Source: an uncultured Eubacteriales bacterium
Lineage (GTDB): Bacteria; Bacillota; Clostridia; Oscillospirales; Acutalibacteraceae
DNA: 51,858 nt
NCBI GenBank assembly: GCA_949292775.1
Contig: CASFBL010000014.1
Coordinates: 1-51,858 of the forward strand
Reading direction: 5' to 3'
The notes beneath the pieces were generated by a model. The model saw only the letters and a program-made list of their open reading frames with translations, ran no database searches and was not told the DNA's origin. This document shows positions 17,901 to 25,084 of the stretch, piece by piece (the first letter of the stretch is position 1; each line of letters starts with the position of its first letter). Both the position numbers and the translations under genes were made by a program.

Positions 17901-18573
17901 GTACTTTTGTATGATTTTGAACGGCTTTTTCGATATCCGAATAGTGCTTTAAAATCTGACTGCGTATCGGATTGTTTCCTCTGACATATTCCAATACTCT
18001 GTCACAGCTTCCCACATCAACGAGGTTAAAATTTTCATCTCGTTCGCCGACAATAGTTTCCCAGATTAAAAGCTGGGTTGCTATTGCAAAGGCGAGTTTG
18101 TCCGCCCCTGCGGCGTCCTGCGTTCTCCACTCGGTTGAAAGATTTCCCGTATAGCCGTACTGCAAAATTCTGCCGATAAATATCTTTATTGTATCGCCGT
18201 CGATGGTTCGGTTGTATTCAGGCGGGAAATTGTTCCAAAAGCTTTCATCCTTTTGCGTAAGTGTATCGCCCGTATGCTGTCCCGTTCCCGGTTCAATGCA
18301 ATAGCAAATTTGACCTGTGTATGAGCCAATTGCCCGAAGCATAAGCTTATCCGTTGCTCCGCCTGTATTCCAGCCGTTCATATATTGCAAAGCTTCGTGT
18401 CCCCAGCCCGCAAGATTCTTTTCGCCTGCGCGCGGGAATTCTACAATATATACATCGGCTTTTTCACCGGCGGCGGCATGTGCAGTAACTGCTCCGAGCG
18501 AGAAGAAATTTGAGAAGATAACCGCCAATGCCAAAGCTAATGACAAGTATTTCGTAAGACCTCTATTTATCAT
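14914..18573 (-). CDS. Thioester-domain surface adhesin with SpaA/Cna-B repeats and IPQTG anchor
   Basis: This 1219-residue cell-wall protein has a signal peptide ending AHAAA (about 31-35). The N-terminal domain contains CYCIEPG (90-96) and TQLLIWE (166-172). These are the paired Cys and Gln motifs of thioester domains, which can bond covalently to host surfaces. Multiple SpaA/Cna-B-type domains follow from about residue 340, with repeating GxF.V...G.Y.V.E patterns that usually carry Lys-Asn isopeptide bonds. The C-terminus has IPQTGD at about 1179, a hydrophobic segment and a basic tail (KRKR), a sortase signal. No sortase gene is seen in the ICE segment. It probably promotes mating contact or host adhesion. 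Confidence 0.92.
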   Translation of the reverse strand: MINRGLTKYLSLALALAVIFSNFFSLGAVTAHAAAGEKADVYIVEFPRAGEKNLAGWGHEALQYMNGWNTGGATDKLMLRAIGSYTGQICYCIEPGTGQHTGDTLTQKDESFWNNFPPEYNRTIDGDTIKIFIGRILQYGYTGNLSTEWRTQDAAGADKLAFAIATQLLIWETIVGERDENFNLVDVGSCDRVLEYVRGNNPIRSQILKHYSDIEKAVQNHTKVPSFCARSTGKATTIEMQWDGKQYVSVLTDSNNVLSDYSFHSNVPSVSFTVNENELTVASKTAPTEEITVTAEKNGAQRKGLITWTDGIYTPGKGSQDTVTYAQSVSDPVKAYVKIKASYGSAKIVKTSEDGKVDGVSFRVQGNGIDKTVKTANGGQIQIDNLVAGVYTVTEQTEEKYVSQETRRVTVVSGQTATVNFNNKLKRGSLTVTKTSEDGFSEGAKFHLFGTSFSGLEVDEYAVVGSDGKAYFKDVLIGTGYTLEEVDTAIRYVVPENQTAEIEWNKVAEKSFDNILKKWQLTVTKSDKETGNAQGDASLAGAVYGIYKGEQLIDTYTTDKNGQFTTKYYVCDSDWTVREIEPSKGYLLDNTVHPIGAEPKLYTAEYNSTALDVLETVQKGKIAVIKHCDDGETQIETPEEGAEFEIYLKKSGSFMKAKESERDILVCDEFGFAETKDLPYGIYTVRQTKGWDGKELMPAFDVFVNEDGKVYRYLINNATFESLIEIVKKDAETGKTIPASGIGFKVRNTDTGEYIVQHINYPTPVDIDIYYTDSTGKLMLPEALPYGNYEIIEQNTCYGYVLDSNPVPFTVDGSQTLITVEKHNVAQKGIIRISKTGEVFSSVSEVGGLYQPVFSVQGLPGAVYEITATEDICTLDGTLRYSKGDVVAEITTGADGTATSEPLYLGKFEVREKIAPFGMVVSDEVHSVELTYAGQEIEITETATSFYNERQKAEISLSKALEQNEKFKIGMNNEILSVQFGLFADEDLKAADGSVIPKDSLIEAVNCDENGNAVFATDIPVGAKLYVKEISTDSHYLLSDKKYPVVFEYAGQETAVVNILINNENPITNDIIYGTVKGLKLDRETKETIAGALFGLFKADETEFTAEKAILTAESDENGIFTFENIPYGDWIVKELQPAENYLLGVDVYPVTVSDNGQITEITATNDRVPEITPPIPDIPQTGDDKKLGFRFGLGAVTVGGFVSAGIIAIKRKRNDEDA

Positions 18574-18593
18574 TTGTTTTCATCCTTTCCGAA

Positions 18594-18623
18594 TAAAAAG
18601 CGCACCGCTTTTATGCGATGCGC
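18594..18623 (-). terminator. Terminator between the lipoprotein and adhesin genes
   Basis: On the minus strand GCGCATCGC pairs with GCGGTGCGC across a short ATAAAA loop and is followed by a T-rich tract. It lies after the lipoprotein gene and only about 20 nt before the adhesin start, so it separates their expression or acts as an attenuator. Confidence 0.65.
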
Positions 18624-18638
18624 CAAGTGTTAGTTTTT

Positions 18639-19307
18639 TTAAGCGTAGCCGATATATATTTCATAGGAATTGTCCGCGACTTTTTCCGCCCATATCCACA
18701 CATCCGTTATATCCTCATCTTTTGCATAGCGGTTAAGCCTGCTTTTAATATCCCGTTCAAGGTATTTGCACTTTGCGTTTGCGGCTATCGGATTGTCCCA
18801 ACAGTCTGCAGCTGACCGTTCCAACTGCAAGCCTACGCTTTTTGCATAACCCTTAGCAAACTCCAGCCAGCAGTTTATATCAAACTCTTTTTGAGGCTCG
18901 GTAGTCGGTGTAGATTTTATAGTCGTTTCCGGTGGTTTTGATTTTGTGGTGGTTTCTGTGGGGTTCAATATTTGAGCTGTTGTTTCTATCGCTTTCTCAG
19001 TCGAAGCAGAATTTATCGGCTTTGACTGTGCTTGTGATACAATATTTGCCTCTTCAGACCTTGAGTGCGTATAAGGAGCAGTTTCAGTTTTTCCTGTTTC
19101 TTTTTCCGCTGTAATTTCAGAATCAGAAGTTACGGCAGTTGTTCCGGCAGAATCGCTATCGCTTGTTTTTATGTCCGATATTACGCTTGCCGAAGAAATA
19201 TCTGCTGTATTTGTTTCATCACACTGAACCGTTTGCGTATAACCGCAGCCTGCAAAAATCACCGGAATTGCCATTATCAGCATTGCGATTAAGATTTTAT
19301 TTTCCAT
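18639..19307 (-). CDS. Putative lipoprotein, Ser/Thr-rich linker and small C-terminal domain
   Basis: This 222-residue protein has a lipoprotein signal peptide with lipobox IFAGC (C21). A long low-complexity Ser/Thr/Glu linker follows (about 30-145). The C-terminal domain of about 75 residues is recognisable as a unit (CWLEFAKGYAKSVGL to YEIYIGYA), but I cannot assign it to a family. It would sit on the outer membrane face with the C-terminal domain extended by the linker. The gene is followed by a terminator and then the adhesin. Function unknown. Confidence 0.8.
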   Translation of the reverse strand: MENKILIAMLIMAIPVIFAGCGYTQTVQCDETNTADISSASVISDIKTSDSDSAGTTAVTSDSEITAEKETGKTETAPYTHSRSEEANIVSQAQSKPINSASTEKAIETTAQILNPTETTTKSKPPETTIKSTPTTEPQKEFDINCWLEFAKGYAKSVGLQLERSAADCWDNPIAANAKCKYLERDIKSRLNRYAKDEDITDVWIWAEKVADNSYEIYIGYA

Positions 19308-19385
19308 AACGAATCACCACCTCAAGCACAAGGATACCGACAATTTTTCAAAAGTCCAGACAATTCTTTAAGAAATATATATTTT

Positions 19386-19748
19386 CTACATAGACGGCTG
19401 AATATCGGCTGTTTCATCCTCGGATAAATCGTCCATATCCTGTTCTTCGCTGAGCTTCAGTTCATAAGCTTCAATGACCTTATCAATCAGCGCATTGCGA
19501 GCCTCTGCCGTAATCGGATGGCAGATATCGCTGTACTGCATTTTGCCGTCTTTTTTGTAACTGTTTGACGGCATGGATATGAAAATACCTTTAACCGAAT
19601 CCATTACCCTAATGCCGTGAACGGCAAACGCACCGCCGATATTGACCGACGCATAGGCTTTAACACTTGAATCCTCCTGATTGACAAGACGGTCAATTTT
19701 AGCCGTGATGCTCGGAACTGACTGTTTTTGTTCTTTTTTCTTTGCCAT
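19386..19748 (-). CDS. SpoVG-family protein
   Basis: This 120-residue protein matches SpoVG, a small nucleic-acid-binding regulator. Conserved segments are visible: VKAYASVNIGGAFAVHGIRV (about 29-48), FISMPS (about 56-61) and the region ending DICHPITAEARN (about 74-85). ICE-borne SpoVG proteins are common next to DUF3846 and DUF4314-type genes. The N-terminus is basic and the C-terminal ~20 residues are acidic. It may regulate element genes or host septation genes; the target is not known. Confidence 0.9.
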   Translation of the reverse strand: MAKKKEQKQSVPSITAKIDRLVNQEDSSVKAYASVNIGGAFAVHGIRVMDSVKGIFISMPSNSYKKDGKMQYSDICHPITAEARNALIDKVIEAYELKLSEEQDMDDLSEDETADIQPSM

Positions 19749-19770
19749 AATGAATTTCTCCTATCTTTAA

Positions 19771-20139
19771 TTACATTGAAATAAAGGTAATGCCCATATC
19801 GGCTTCTACCTCGTCCTGCAATATTTTCTCTACCTCTTTAAACCTTTCCATATATCTCACCACCTCGCTTTCGTTTAACGATCTGAAGTTTTCACCATCA
19901 TCGCCGACTACAAAAAATGTGCCTGCAATAACGCTTGCACCTCCCCTGATTCTGCGGTTACCCTCTAAACCTTTGAGCTTGCCTTCTTCATTGCAGACGA
20001 TGATGGTTTCATCTCCGTTATACACGGTTTCAATATATCCGCCTACAGCCTTTTGCAGTGCGGATAATTCATCATCAATTTTAGCTGCATATGGCGCTTT
20101 GTGCGGTTCGACCATTACGACTGTTAATTTTTCAGACAT
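19771..20139 (-). CDS. DUF3846 family protein
   Basis: This 122-residue protein is of the DUF3846 family, found mainly on ICEs and phages of Firmicutes. The conserved pattern is visible: VVMVEPHKAPYAAKI near the start, then LQKAVGGYIETVY, then IIVCNEEGKL and GTFFVVGDD. The family function is unknown. It overlaps the preceding AbrB-like gene by 8 bp and precedes spoVG, in the same order as in related elements. Confidence 0.88.
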   Translation of the reverse strand: MSEKLTVVMVEPHKAPYAAKIDDELSALQKAVGGYIETVYNGDETIIVCNEEGKLKGLEGNRRIRGGASVIAGTFFVVGDDGENFRSLNESEVVRYMERFKEVEKILQDEVEADMGITFISM

Positions 20140-20437
20140 TCAGCTCACCGCCTTGCCGTTCAGCCCACTTGACTGATAAATGCACCAAAGCCGCTCTTTG
20201 CTGCTCAGGTGAGAGGTTATTCAGAAAATCGAGGAGCGTAACCTCATTTTCTTTTAACGAAGAATGATTTTGCCTGCAGTTATCGCATATTTTCTCTCTC
20301 CTTACAACAACCGACCTGCCGTCTGCTGTTTCTGTAAACGATAATACATCGTTGTATTTAAAACCTACGCGCTGTCTGATTTCAAAGGGGATAGTAATTC
20401 TTCCTCGTTTGCCGAGTATACGAAGTATCTTTATCAT
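20132..20437 (-). CDS. AbrB-like DNA-binding protein with CxxC motif
   Basis: This protein of about 101 residues has an N-terminal SpoVT/AbrB swapped-hairpin domain: ILGKRGRITIPFEIRQRVGF (about 5-24) followed by DVLSFTE. A CDNC motif follows at about 52-55, possibly a metal or redox site. I chose the ATG at 20437 because it follows the upstream stop codon by 1 nt with GTGAGG upstream; longer starts add unlike sequence. It is probably a transcription regulator of the element. It sits in tandem with another short AbrB-like, cysteine-rich protein. Confidence 0.75.
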   Translation of the reverse strand: MIKILRILGKRGRITIPFEIRQRVGFKYNDVLSFTETADGRSVVVRREKICDNCRQNHSSLKENEVTLLDFLNNLSPEQQRAALVHLSVKWAERQGGELNV

Positions 20438-20438
20438 C

Positions 20439-20702
20439 TCAGAAAACCTCACTTTCATCACAACTTTTACAACAAGGACAGTTCTCGCAATCTTCATTGC
20501 AGTCGATTTCGCTCATAGGGCAGTTTTTACAGTCGCCGTCACAAACAAAATCTTCTTCGTTTTTTACTCTGTTGATAATAATCTTGCCGTTTCCGGCTCT
20601 CATCTGAATAACGCTTTCTTCGCCGATACCCGCTTCTTCAAGCATTTCCATAGGCACGGAAAAGAGGACGTATTCGCCCATGTTCATTTTTGTGTCTTGC
20701 AT
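20439..20702 (-). CDS. Small AbrB/MazE-like protein with a cysteine cluster
   Basis: This protein of about 87 residues begins with an AbrB/MazE-like strand pattern (GEYVLFSVPMEMLEEAGI, then KIIINRV). It ends in a remarkable cysteine-rich tail: CDGDCKNC, then CNEDCENCPCCKSC, ten cysteines in about 30 residues. This fits metal or Fe-S binding. I chose the ATG at 20702 because AGGAG is about 8 nt upstream; the GTG three codons earlier overlaps that site. It overlaps the methyltransferase 3' end and is 1 nt from the next AbrB-like gene. Probable role: regulator responsive to metal or redox state (inference). Confidence 0.7.
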   Translation of the reverse strand: MQDTKMNMGEYVLFSVPMEMLEEAGIGEESVIQMRAGNGKIIINRVKNEEDFVCDGDCKNCPMSEIDCNEDCENCPCCKSCDESEVF

Positions 20703-21712
20703 ACAATGCACTCCTTTAAAATTCTTTCATAATCAAAATTTGTATTTTCACTCTCTGTTTCAAAAAGCGTTAACTGTTTCGGCTTTGCTTTTTCCCGTTC
20801 GTACAAATCATAGTTACCGATAAGCAGTTCTTTGAATTCTTTGCCCGCTTCATAACGCTGAGCCATTGAATGTGTACGGGAAAAGTCAAATACCGAAAAG
20901 CCGTTATACAGCTTGCGGATTTCCTCGCAGTCGTTGTAGGACAGCAAGAATTTGCCTTTTATGCTTTTCAACGTATCTCTGAGCCTTACATGGTCGTTCC
21001 AACCGAATCCAACCTCATACATATCCTCGGTAGAGAAGTATGGGGGATCAAGATAGAAAAAGGTGTCAGGCCGATCGTAATGTTTAATGATCGCTTCAAA
21101 GTCTTGATTTTCCACAACGACATTTGCCATACGCTCTTGCAGCTGCGAAATCAAGCCGAACAACCTACGCAAATCAAAAGGCTGTGAGGCATAGGATTTT
21201 CCGCTGCTTGAATAACTGAATCTAAGGAGTTTTAAGAACATAGCGGCACGGCGGACATCATAGTCCTGTGTAATCCGTGTCCGTATCTCGTTCAGCTCAT
21301 TCGCTTCGGGAAAGGGAAAGAGAACTTCTGTAAGCCGTAATTCTTCAGACAGATATTTATCGTCAAACTGCTCATTATTAAAGAAACGGCGGACAGCAAT
21401 AAAATCTTCACGGGAATTCATATGGCAAAAGCCAAGTTCACGAATCACCGCCATAGTTCTTTCTTTCATACATCGGAACAAATTGGCTAAATTTCTGTCA
21501 AAGTCGTTGTACACCTCAAACGGACAGAGTTCGGGGTGGCCGAGTAGTACGCTTCCTGAACCGCCGAACACATCAACAAATCTGCCGTAGTTCAAAGGAA
21601 ATAGAGCGTACAAAATATGCAGAATTGCAGTCTTATTGCCTACTCTTGATACAGGGGTTTTTATGGTGAGCACCTCTCTTTCACGCAAGGCGGCACAACC
21701 GTTTCGGAGCAA
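20684..21712 (-). CDS. Dam-type DNA N6-adenine methyltransferase
   Basis: This protein of about 329-342 residues methylates adenine in DNA. FVDVFGGSGSV (about 45-55) is the S-adenosylmethionine motif I. DPPYFS (about 220-225) is the catalytic motif IV. No restriction enzyme gene accompanies it, so it is probably an orphan enzyme that protects the element or affects its regulation. The start is uncertain: a TTG at 21712 or a GTG at 21673; homologs begin near the latter (IKTPVSRVGNKT). A strong hairpin lies immediately upstream. Confidence 0.92.
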   Translation of the reverse strand: MLRNGCAALREREVLTIKTPVSRVGNKTAILHILYALFPLNYGRFVDVFGGSGSVLLGHPELCPFEVYNDFDRNLANLFRCMKERTMAVIRELGFCHMNSREDFIAVRRFFNNEQFDDKYLSEELRLTEVLFPFPEANELNEIRTRITQDYDVRRAAMFLKLLRFSYSSSGKSYASQPFDLRRLFGLISQLQERMANVVVENQDFEAIIKHYDRPDTFFYLDPPYFSTEDMYEVGFGWNDHVRLRDTLKSIKGKFLLSYNDCEEIRKLYNGFSVFDFSRTHSMAQRYEAGKEFKELLIGNYDLYEREKAKPKQLTLFETESENTNFDYERILKECIVCKTQK

Positions 21713-21714
21713 TA

Positions 21715-21760
21715 AAAAAGCGGTATCAATCGTCGCTCTGAAACGATTGATACCGCCGAT
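21715..21760 (-). terminator. Hairpin/terminator just before the adenine methyltransferase gene
   Basis: On the minus strand GCGGTATCAATCGT pairs with ACGATTGATACCGC around a 9-nt loop and is followed by TTTTTT. It lies between DUF3789 and the methyltransferase and ends almost at the latter's start, leaving no room for another promoter. It may therefore be an attenuator rather than a simple operon end. Confidence 0.8.
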
Positions 21761-21765
21761 GGTTC

Positions 21766-21906
21766 TTATTCTTTATTCTGTTTTTCTTTATGGCTTTGAA
21801 TGGTCTGTCCGTAATAGTTGTCTCGGTTTATCTGAAAACAGCAAAGAAATACAGTTGCAATACAGCCTCCGAGCATCAGACCAATAATCAGCATTGCTAT
21901 TGCCAT
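21766..21906 (-). CDS. DUF3789 family small membrane protein
   Basis: This 46-residue protein is a single membrane segment (MAIAMLIIGLMLGGCIATVF) with a short charged tail. DUF3789 proteins of this kind are standard in Clostridial ICEs. The ATG at 21906 overlaps the upstream gene's stop region and follows GGAGAG. A longer reading frame to 21960 is non-homologous. Function unknown. Confidence 0.75.
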   Translation of the reverse strand: MAIAMLIIGLMLGGCIATVFLCCFQINRDNYYGQTIQSHKEKQNKE

Positions 21907-21907
21907 T

Positions 21908-22495
21908 TTACATCTCTCCGAACTCCATAGAATAATCCATATCTTCGTCTGAGCTTTCATCGTCGCTCGTTATATTTACATACTCGCCGATAATGCAAAG
22001 AGCTTCGTCATAACTGCCCGAACCTCGAATGCGCTCACGCATTTTAACTGCTTCCTGCGCCATGCCGTTTTGTCGAAGCGTTCTTGAGGCAATTCCCATA
22101 ATATTAAAAATATTACCATCTTCGCCGATCAGCTTGCAGTCGGGCTTTTGCTTTCCCTCGGATATAAAACCGCCGAGCTGGTTATCTACATAATCGGAAA
22201 GCCATTTGCCACCGAACTCGCTGTGCGTCTGCAATCTCCACATTGCGAGCTTTCCCATATTAAGTTTTACATCCTCAGAGAACGGAAACAAAAGATTGGT
22301 GCGTCCTTCGCTTTCAAATTTAAGGCAGTTTTCTGCTTTGAATTTTGTACCGTCAAGCAAAACATCCGACTTTGTAAGCATTTTGTTTATTCCGTCTACC
22401 CATTCATCAAGACTGCCGCCGCAGCCTTGCAAAATTAAGCCCTCACAGTCTTTCATTCTGCGAAGATCTTCCGCATTGATTTTCTTTACACTCAT
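21908..22495 (-). CDS. Conserved ICE protein, function unknown
   Basis: This 195-residue soluble protein occurs in the same position in related ICEs, but I do not recognise a domain of known function. It has a cluster of glycine and charged residues (LILQGCGGSLDEWVDGINK near 20-38) and an acidic C-terminal tail (SDDESSDEDMD). It overlaps the YubB-like gene by 4 bp (ATGA) and DUF3789 follows directly, so the three are in one operon. It may be an accessory transfer or DNA-protection factor, but the sequence does not show which. Confidence 0.7.
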   Translation of the reverse strand: MSVKKINAEDLRRMKDCEGLILQGCGGSLDEWVDGINKMLTKSDVLLDGTKFKAENCLKFESEGRTNLLFPFSEDVKLNMGKLAMWRLQTHSEFGGKWLSDYVDNQLGGFISEGKQKPDCKLIGEDGNIFNIMGIASRTLRQNGMAQEAVKMRERIRGSGSYDEALCIIGEYVNITSDDESSDEDMDYSMEFGEM

Positions 22496-23559
22496 AACTG
22501 AATACCTCCGATTTGCTGAGATTCATTTTCGCTCTGGTCAAACTCTCCACGCATATATTCGCCGAAAGTCATATTTTCACTCATAAAATTCGGTTCTGTA
22601 TCCTCGTTAAAGGCGATATATCCCTGTTCGCCGAAATCAATCGGTTCATCGGTGATAACACTGCCGCCGTGATTGACTTTGACTTTTGGCTCGATAGTTG
22701 CGAAACTGCATCCGTCATCGCTATGGCGCAAGTGATAGCAATACAGTCCTTTGGGAATATCCGCATCGGTCAGTCTTTCGTTTGTAAACAGAGCAGGTTT
22801 GCCGAAAAGCGAAATCAAGTCAAATTTATCATTTTCAATATTGATATATCCGTTTTCCGCTTTATTCAGCATTAAATCAAGCTCGGCAGGATCGTAGTCC
22901 CAGATACGGCAGGCAAATTCAATGGCTTCTTTTTGGTTTTCGGGATAATATTCCTCGGTGCATTCGCCGTTTCTGTAAATTTTCCGTCCGCAATTTGCAC
23001 CGATATCTTCATCCGCCCACTCATGTTCAAAGGTAATATCGGGATACATTTTGAACAGCTTTTGCAATATGGGGTGCGGTGCTGACCATGCAGTCTGAAA
23101 CCACAAATCTGTATTTTGGCTGTAATCTGCACTTTCGTCATAACCGTAAGCATTCCATTTTGTACCCCAATTGTTGATACTCCATTCGTACCAAGTAGGA
23201 GCTCCGTAATTTTGAATGTTATTCCAAGCGGTTTTGCCAAGCTCCCATTCGTCGATTTCAACATCGGTTCTTTGCTTTAAAAATGCATCTTCGCTTTCTT
23301 TGGATATATTTCGAATAGCGTTTAATGCATCTTCAGCATTTCTGCCGAAAACATAAACATCAATAAAATCGCTGTATGCTTTAAGTCCTCTGTCCGTTCT
23401 GCTGCCTGCTTCAATGTTGAGACTGTTAGGCATCGGGATAATTTTATTAAAATCCAATGTCCCTAAACCGAAGTCATCATTTTTGATTGCTTCAAGCATT
23501 TCACGGATTTTTCTTTCATTACCTTTTAAGGTAATGATATTTTCCACATGATTCGGCAT
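22492..23559 (-). CDS. YubB/Api92-like protein with LPD28 domain
   Basis: This 355-residue protein starts MPNHVENIITLKG, the signature of the YubB/Api92 ferredoxin-like domain (DUF1281) on plasmids and phages. The N-terminal ~220 residues include WCSINNWGTKW-like tryptophan-rich segments (here YEWSINNWGTKWNAY). The C-terminal ~130 residues resemble LPD28 (LFGKPALFTNERL, GLYCYHLRHSDDG and IEPKVKVNHGGSVIT), a domain of large polyvalent mobile-element proteins. Such proteins may act early after entry, but the biochemical role is unknown. It follows the cytosine methyltransferase directly. Confidence 0.8.
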   Translation of the reverse strand: MPNHVENIITLKGNERKIREMLEAIKNDDFGLGTLDFNKIIPMPNSLNIEAGSRTDRGLKAYSDFIDVYVFGRNAEDALNAIRNISKESEDAFLKQRTDVEIDEWELGKTAWNNIQNYGAPTWYEWSINNWGTKWNAYGYDESADYSQNTDLWFQTAWSAPHPILQKLFKMYPDITFEHEWADEDIGANCGRKIYRNGECTEEYYPENQKEAIEFACRIWDYDPAELDLMLNKAENGYINIENDKFDLISLFGKPALFTNERLTDADIPKGLYCYHLRHSDDGCSFATIEPKVKVNHGGSVITDEPIDFGEQGYIAFNEDTEPNFMSENMTFGEYMRGEFDQSENESQQIGGIQL

Positions 23560-24687
23560 TTATTTTTTCTCCTTCAAATTACTGTATTTTTGATTTATTT
23601 TTTTAATTCGGGATAATATATCCACTAAAATAGGCACCATAATGCTGTTGCCTGCCAATTTATACAACTTAGAATCGGCAAGTCCGAGTTCATTTTTCAA
23701 TTTAAAGAACTGCTCATCGGTAAAACCCATCAGGCGAAAACATTCCTGCGGAACTAATCTTCTTATTCTGCCTTTATGCATAATCCCGTGTCTGTCAACA
23801 ACTGTAATGCAAAATGCCGGAGCTCCGTTTTCTCTTACCCTCGGACCGTTCTGCCTGATTTTTTCTCTGTCAGGATTGATAACAGGGTATACGCCGTCAT
23901 CTTCCACGAAAACGCCCGAATGTTCACCTTTACGATTGCTCAAACCTGCATTATGCCTTGCCGTGATACACCGTGCCGTATCCGTTATTTTTGAATTTTC
24001 ATTCATATCCACAAAATACATTCCGGTTTTACCGCCAAATCCTCCGCAGGAAGCTGTTAGCGTTATGGCTGCGCCTTTTGCATCATAGACTCTGTTACCC
24101 TGTGAAGCTCTGTCGGTGAGTTCGGAAAGAGGCGTTGAGCTTTTTCTTTCGAGAGGTAATATTTCTCCGGCACATCGGGGATCAAGATATCCGATAATGA
24201 ACACCCGCTTTCTGCTTTGGGGAAGGTAAGCCGAGCCGTCAATACACTGCCATTCGCACACATACCCCAGTCGAGATATTTCGCTGAGGATGGCCGTAAA
24301 AACCTGCCCCTTTTGAATAGTTCGGATAGGGGGAACGTTTTCAAAGACGAAAAATGCAGGACGTTTTGCTTCAAGTATTCGGGCAAGTTCAAAGAACAAA
24401 GTCCCTCTTTCATCCTTAAACGCCAATCTTCGTCCTGCGGCTGAAAAGGCGACGCACGGAAAGCCTCCGACAAGAAGATCAAAATCAGGGATTTCATCTG
24501 TGTTGACGGTTCTTGCGTTATCATAATAAATCTCTCCTTCGGTGTTATATAAAGTGCGATAGGCAGCTATGGCTGTAGGATCGTTATCGCAGTATCCCAC
24601 AAACTCAAAGCCGCCTATTTTTTCTGCCGCGCTGCGAAACGCACTCATTCCGCAGAACATATCCAATACACGAATGGACATATGCAT
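23560..24687 (-). CDS. C5-cytosine DNA methyltransferase
   Basis: This protein of about 375 residues methylates cytosine at carbon 5. Motif I is RVLDMFCGMSAFRSA near the start, motif IV is GGFPCVAFS (the PC dipeptide), and motif VI is FENVPP. The target-recognition region lies between about 195 and 300. LAGNSIMVPI near the C-terminus is motif X. No restriction enzyme is adjacent, so it is probably an orphan protecting the element from host restriction. I chose the ATG at 24687; a leader extending to 24780 lacks homology. The ribosome site GAGGTG is about 26 nt upstream, so the exact start is uncertain. Confidence 0.92.
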   Translation of the reverse strand: MHMSIRVLDMFCGMSAFRSAAEKIGGFEFVGYCDNDPTAIAAYRTLYNTEGEIYYDNARTVNTDEIPDFDLLVGGFPCVAFSAAGRRLAFKDERGTLFFELARILEAKRPAFFVFENVPPIRTIQKGQVFTAILSEISRLGYVCEWQCIDGSAYLPQSRKRVFIIGYLDPRCAGEILPLERKSSTPLSELTDRASQGNRVYDAKGAAITLTASCGGFGGKTGMYFVDMNENSKITDTARCITARHNAGLSNRKGEHSGVFVEDDGVYPVINPDREKIRQNGPRVRENGAPAFCITVVDRHGIMHKGRIRRLVPQECFRLMGFTDEQFFKLKNELGLADSKLYKLAGNSIMVPILVDILSRIKKINQKYSNLKEKK

Positions 24688-24712
24688 CAAACCAATATTT
24701 TTATTTTGCACC

Positions 24713-25009
24713 TCACATTCCGAGGACGGGAGCGTTATCCTCGTCCATATTTTCATTTTGTTCTTCCGCAAGTTCCTCATCAGTCAATTTTCTGAATGAA
24801 TCTTCACCGGGAACAAGGGCAAGAGTTCTGCCGTTATCCCATTTCATATGGATTTGTCCGGCATCGTCTACATGGGCAACCGTGCCTCTTGTTCCAGAAT
24901 CTATTGGTGCATAAGGATCATCCATGCTTAAGAGCAATAATCTCGTGCCCAGTGGATAACACCTTTTCATGCGCTCGGCAAATTTTCTTTCTGATTCAAA
25001 TTTGTTCAT
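24713..25009 (-). CDS. DUF4314 family protein
   Basis: This 98-residue protein matches DUF4314, a small SH3-like beta family of ICEs: YPLGTRLLLLSMDDPYAPIDSGTRGTV and IHMKWDNGRTLALVPGEDSF are its conserved segments. It is the first gene of the minus-strand ICE operon, preceded by AAAGGAG. Three tandem terminator-like hairpins lie upstream, between it and the tRNA, so its promoter is not obvious. Function unknown; it commonly leads the DNA-methyltransferase and YubB-type gene cluster. Confidence 0.85.
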   Translation of the reverse strand: MNKFESERKFAERMKRCYPLGTRLLLLSMDDPYAPIDSGTRGTVAHVDDAGQIHMKWDNGRTLALVPGEDSFRKLTDEELAEEQNENMDEDNAPVLGM

Positions 25010-25037
25010 GATTTTACATCTCCTTTGACTTTAAAAT

Positions 25038-25074
25038 GAAAAAAGCCAACCGTCTGTATTTCAAACGATTGGCT
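25038..25074 (-). terminator. Hairpin just upstream of DUF4314
   Basis: On the minus strand AGCCAATCGT (25074-25065) pairs with ACGGTTGGCT (25053-25044), then TTTTTT. One U-G wobble is allowed only in the minus-strand RNA, supporting that direction. It lies about 20 nt before the DUF4314 ribosome site, so it may act as an attenuator. Confidence 0.7.
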
Positions 25075-25084
25075 ATGTATATAT

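Larger units (their letters stand above)
4485..25010 (-). mobile_element. Transfer module of a Clostridial ICE (Tn1549-like gene types)
   Basis: The segment holds relaxase, accessory protein, probable oriT, VirB4-, VirB6-, VirB3- and pilin-like genes, an NlpC/P60 hydrolase and typical ICE regulators and orphan methyltransferases, nearly all on the minus strand. A VirD4 coupling protein, integrase and excisionase are not visible. Boundaries are only approximate: the right end lies between 25010 and 25219; the left end is not determined. Confidence 0.9.
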
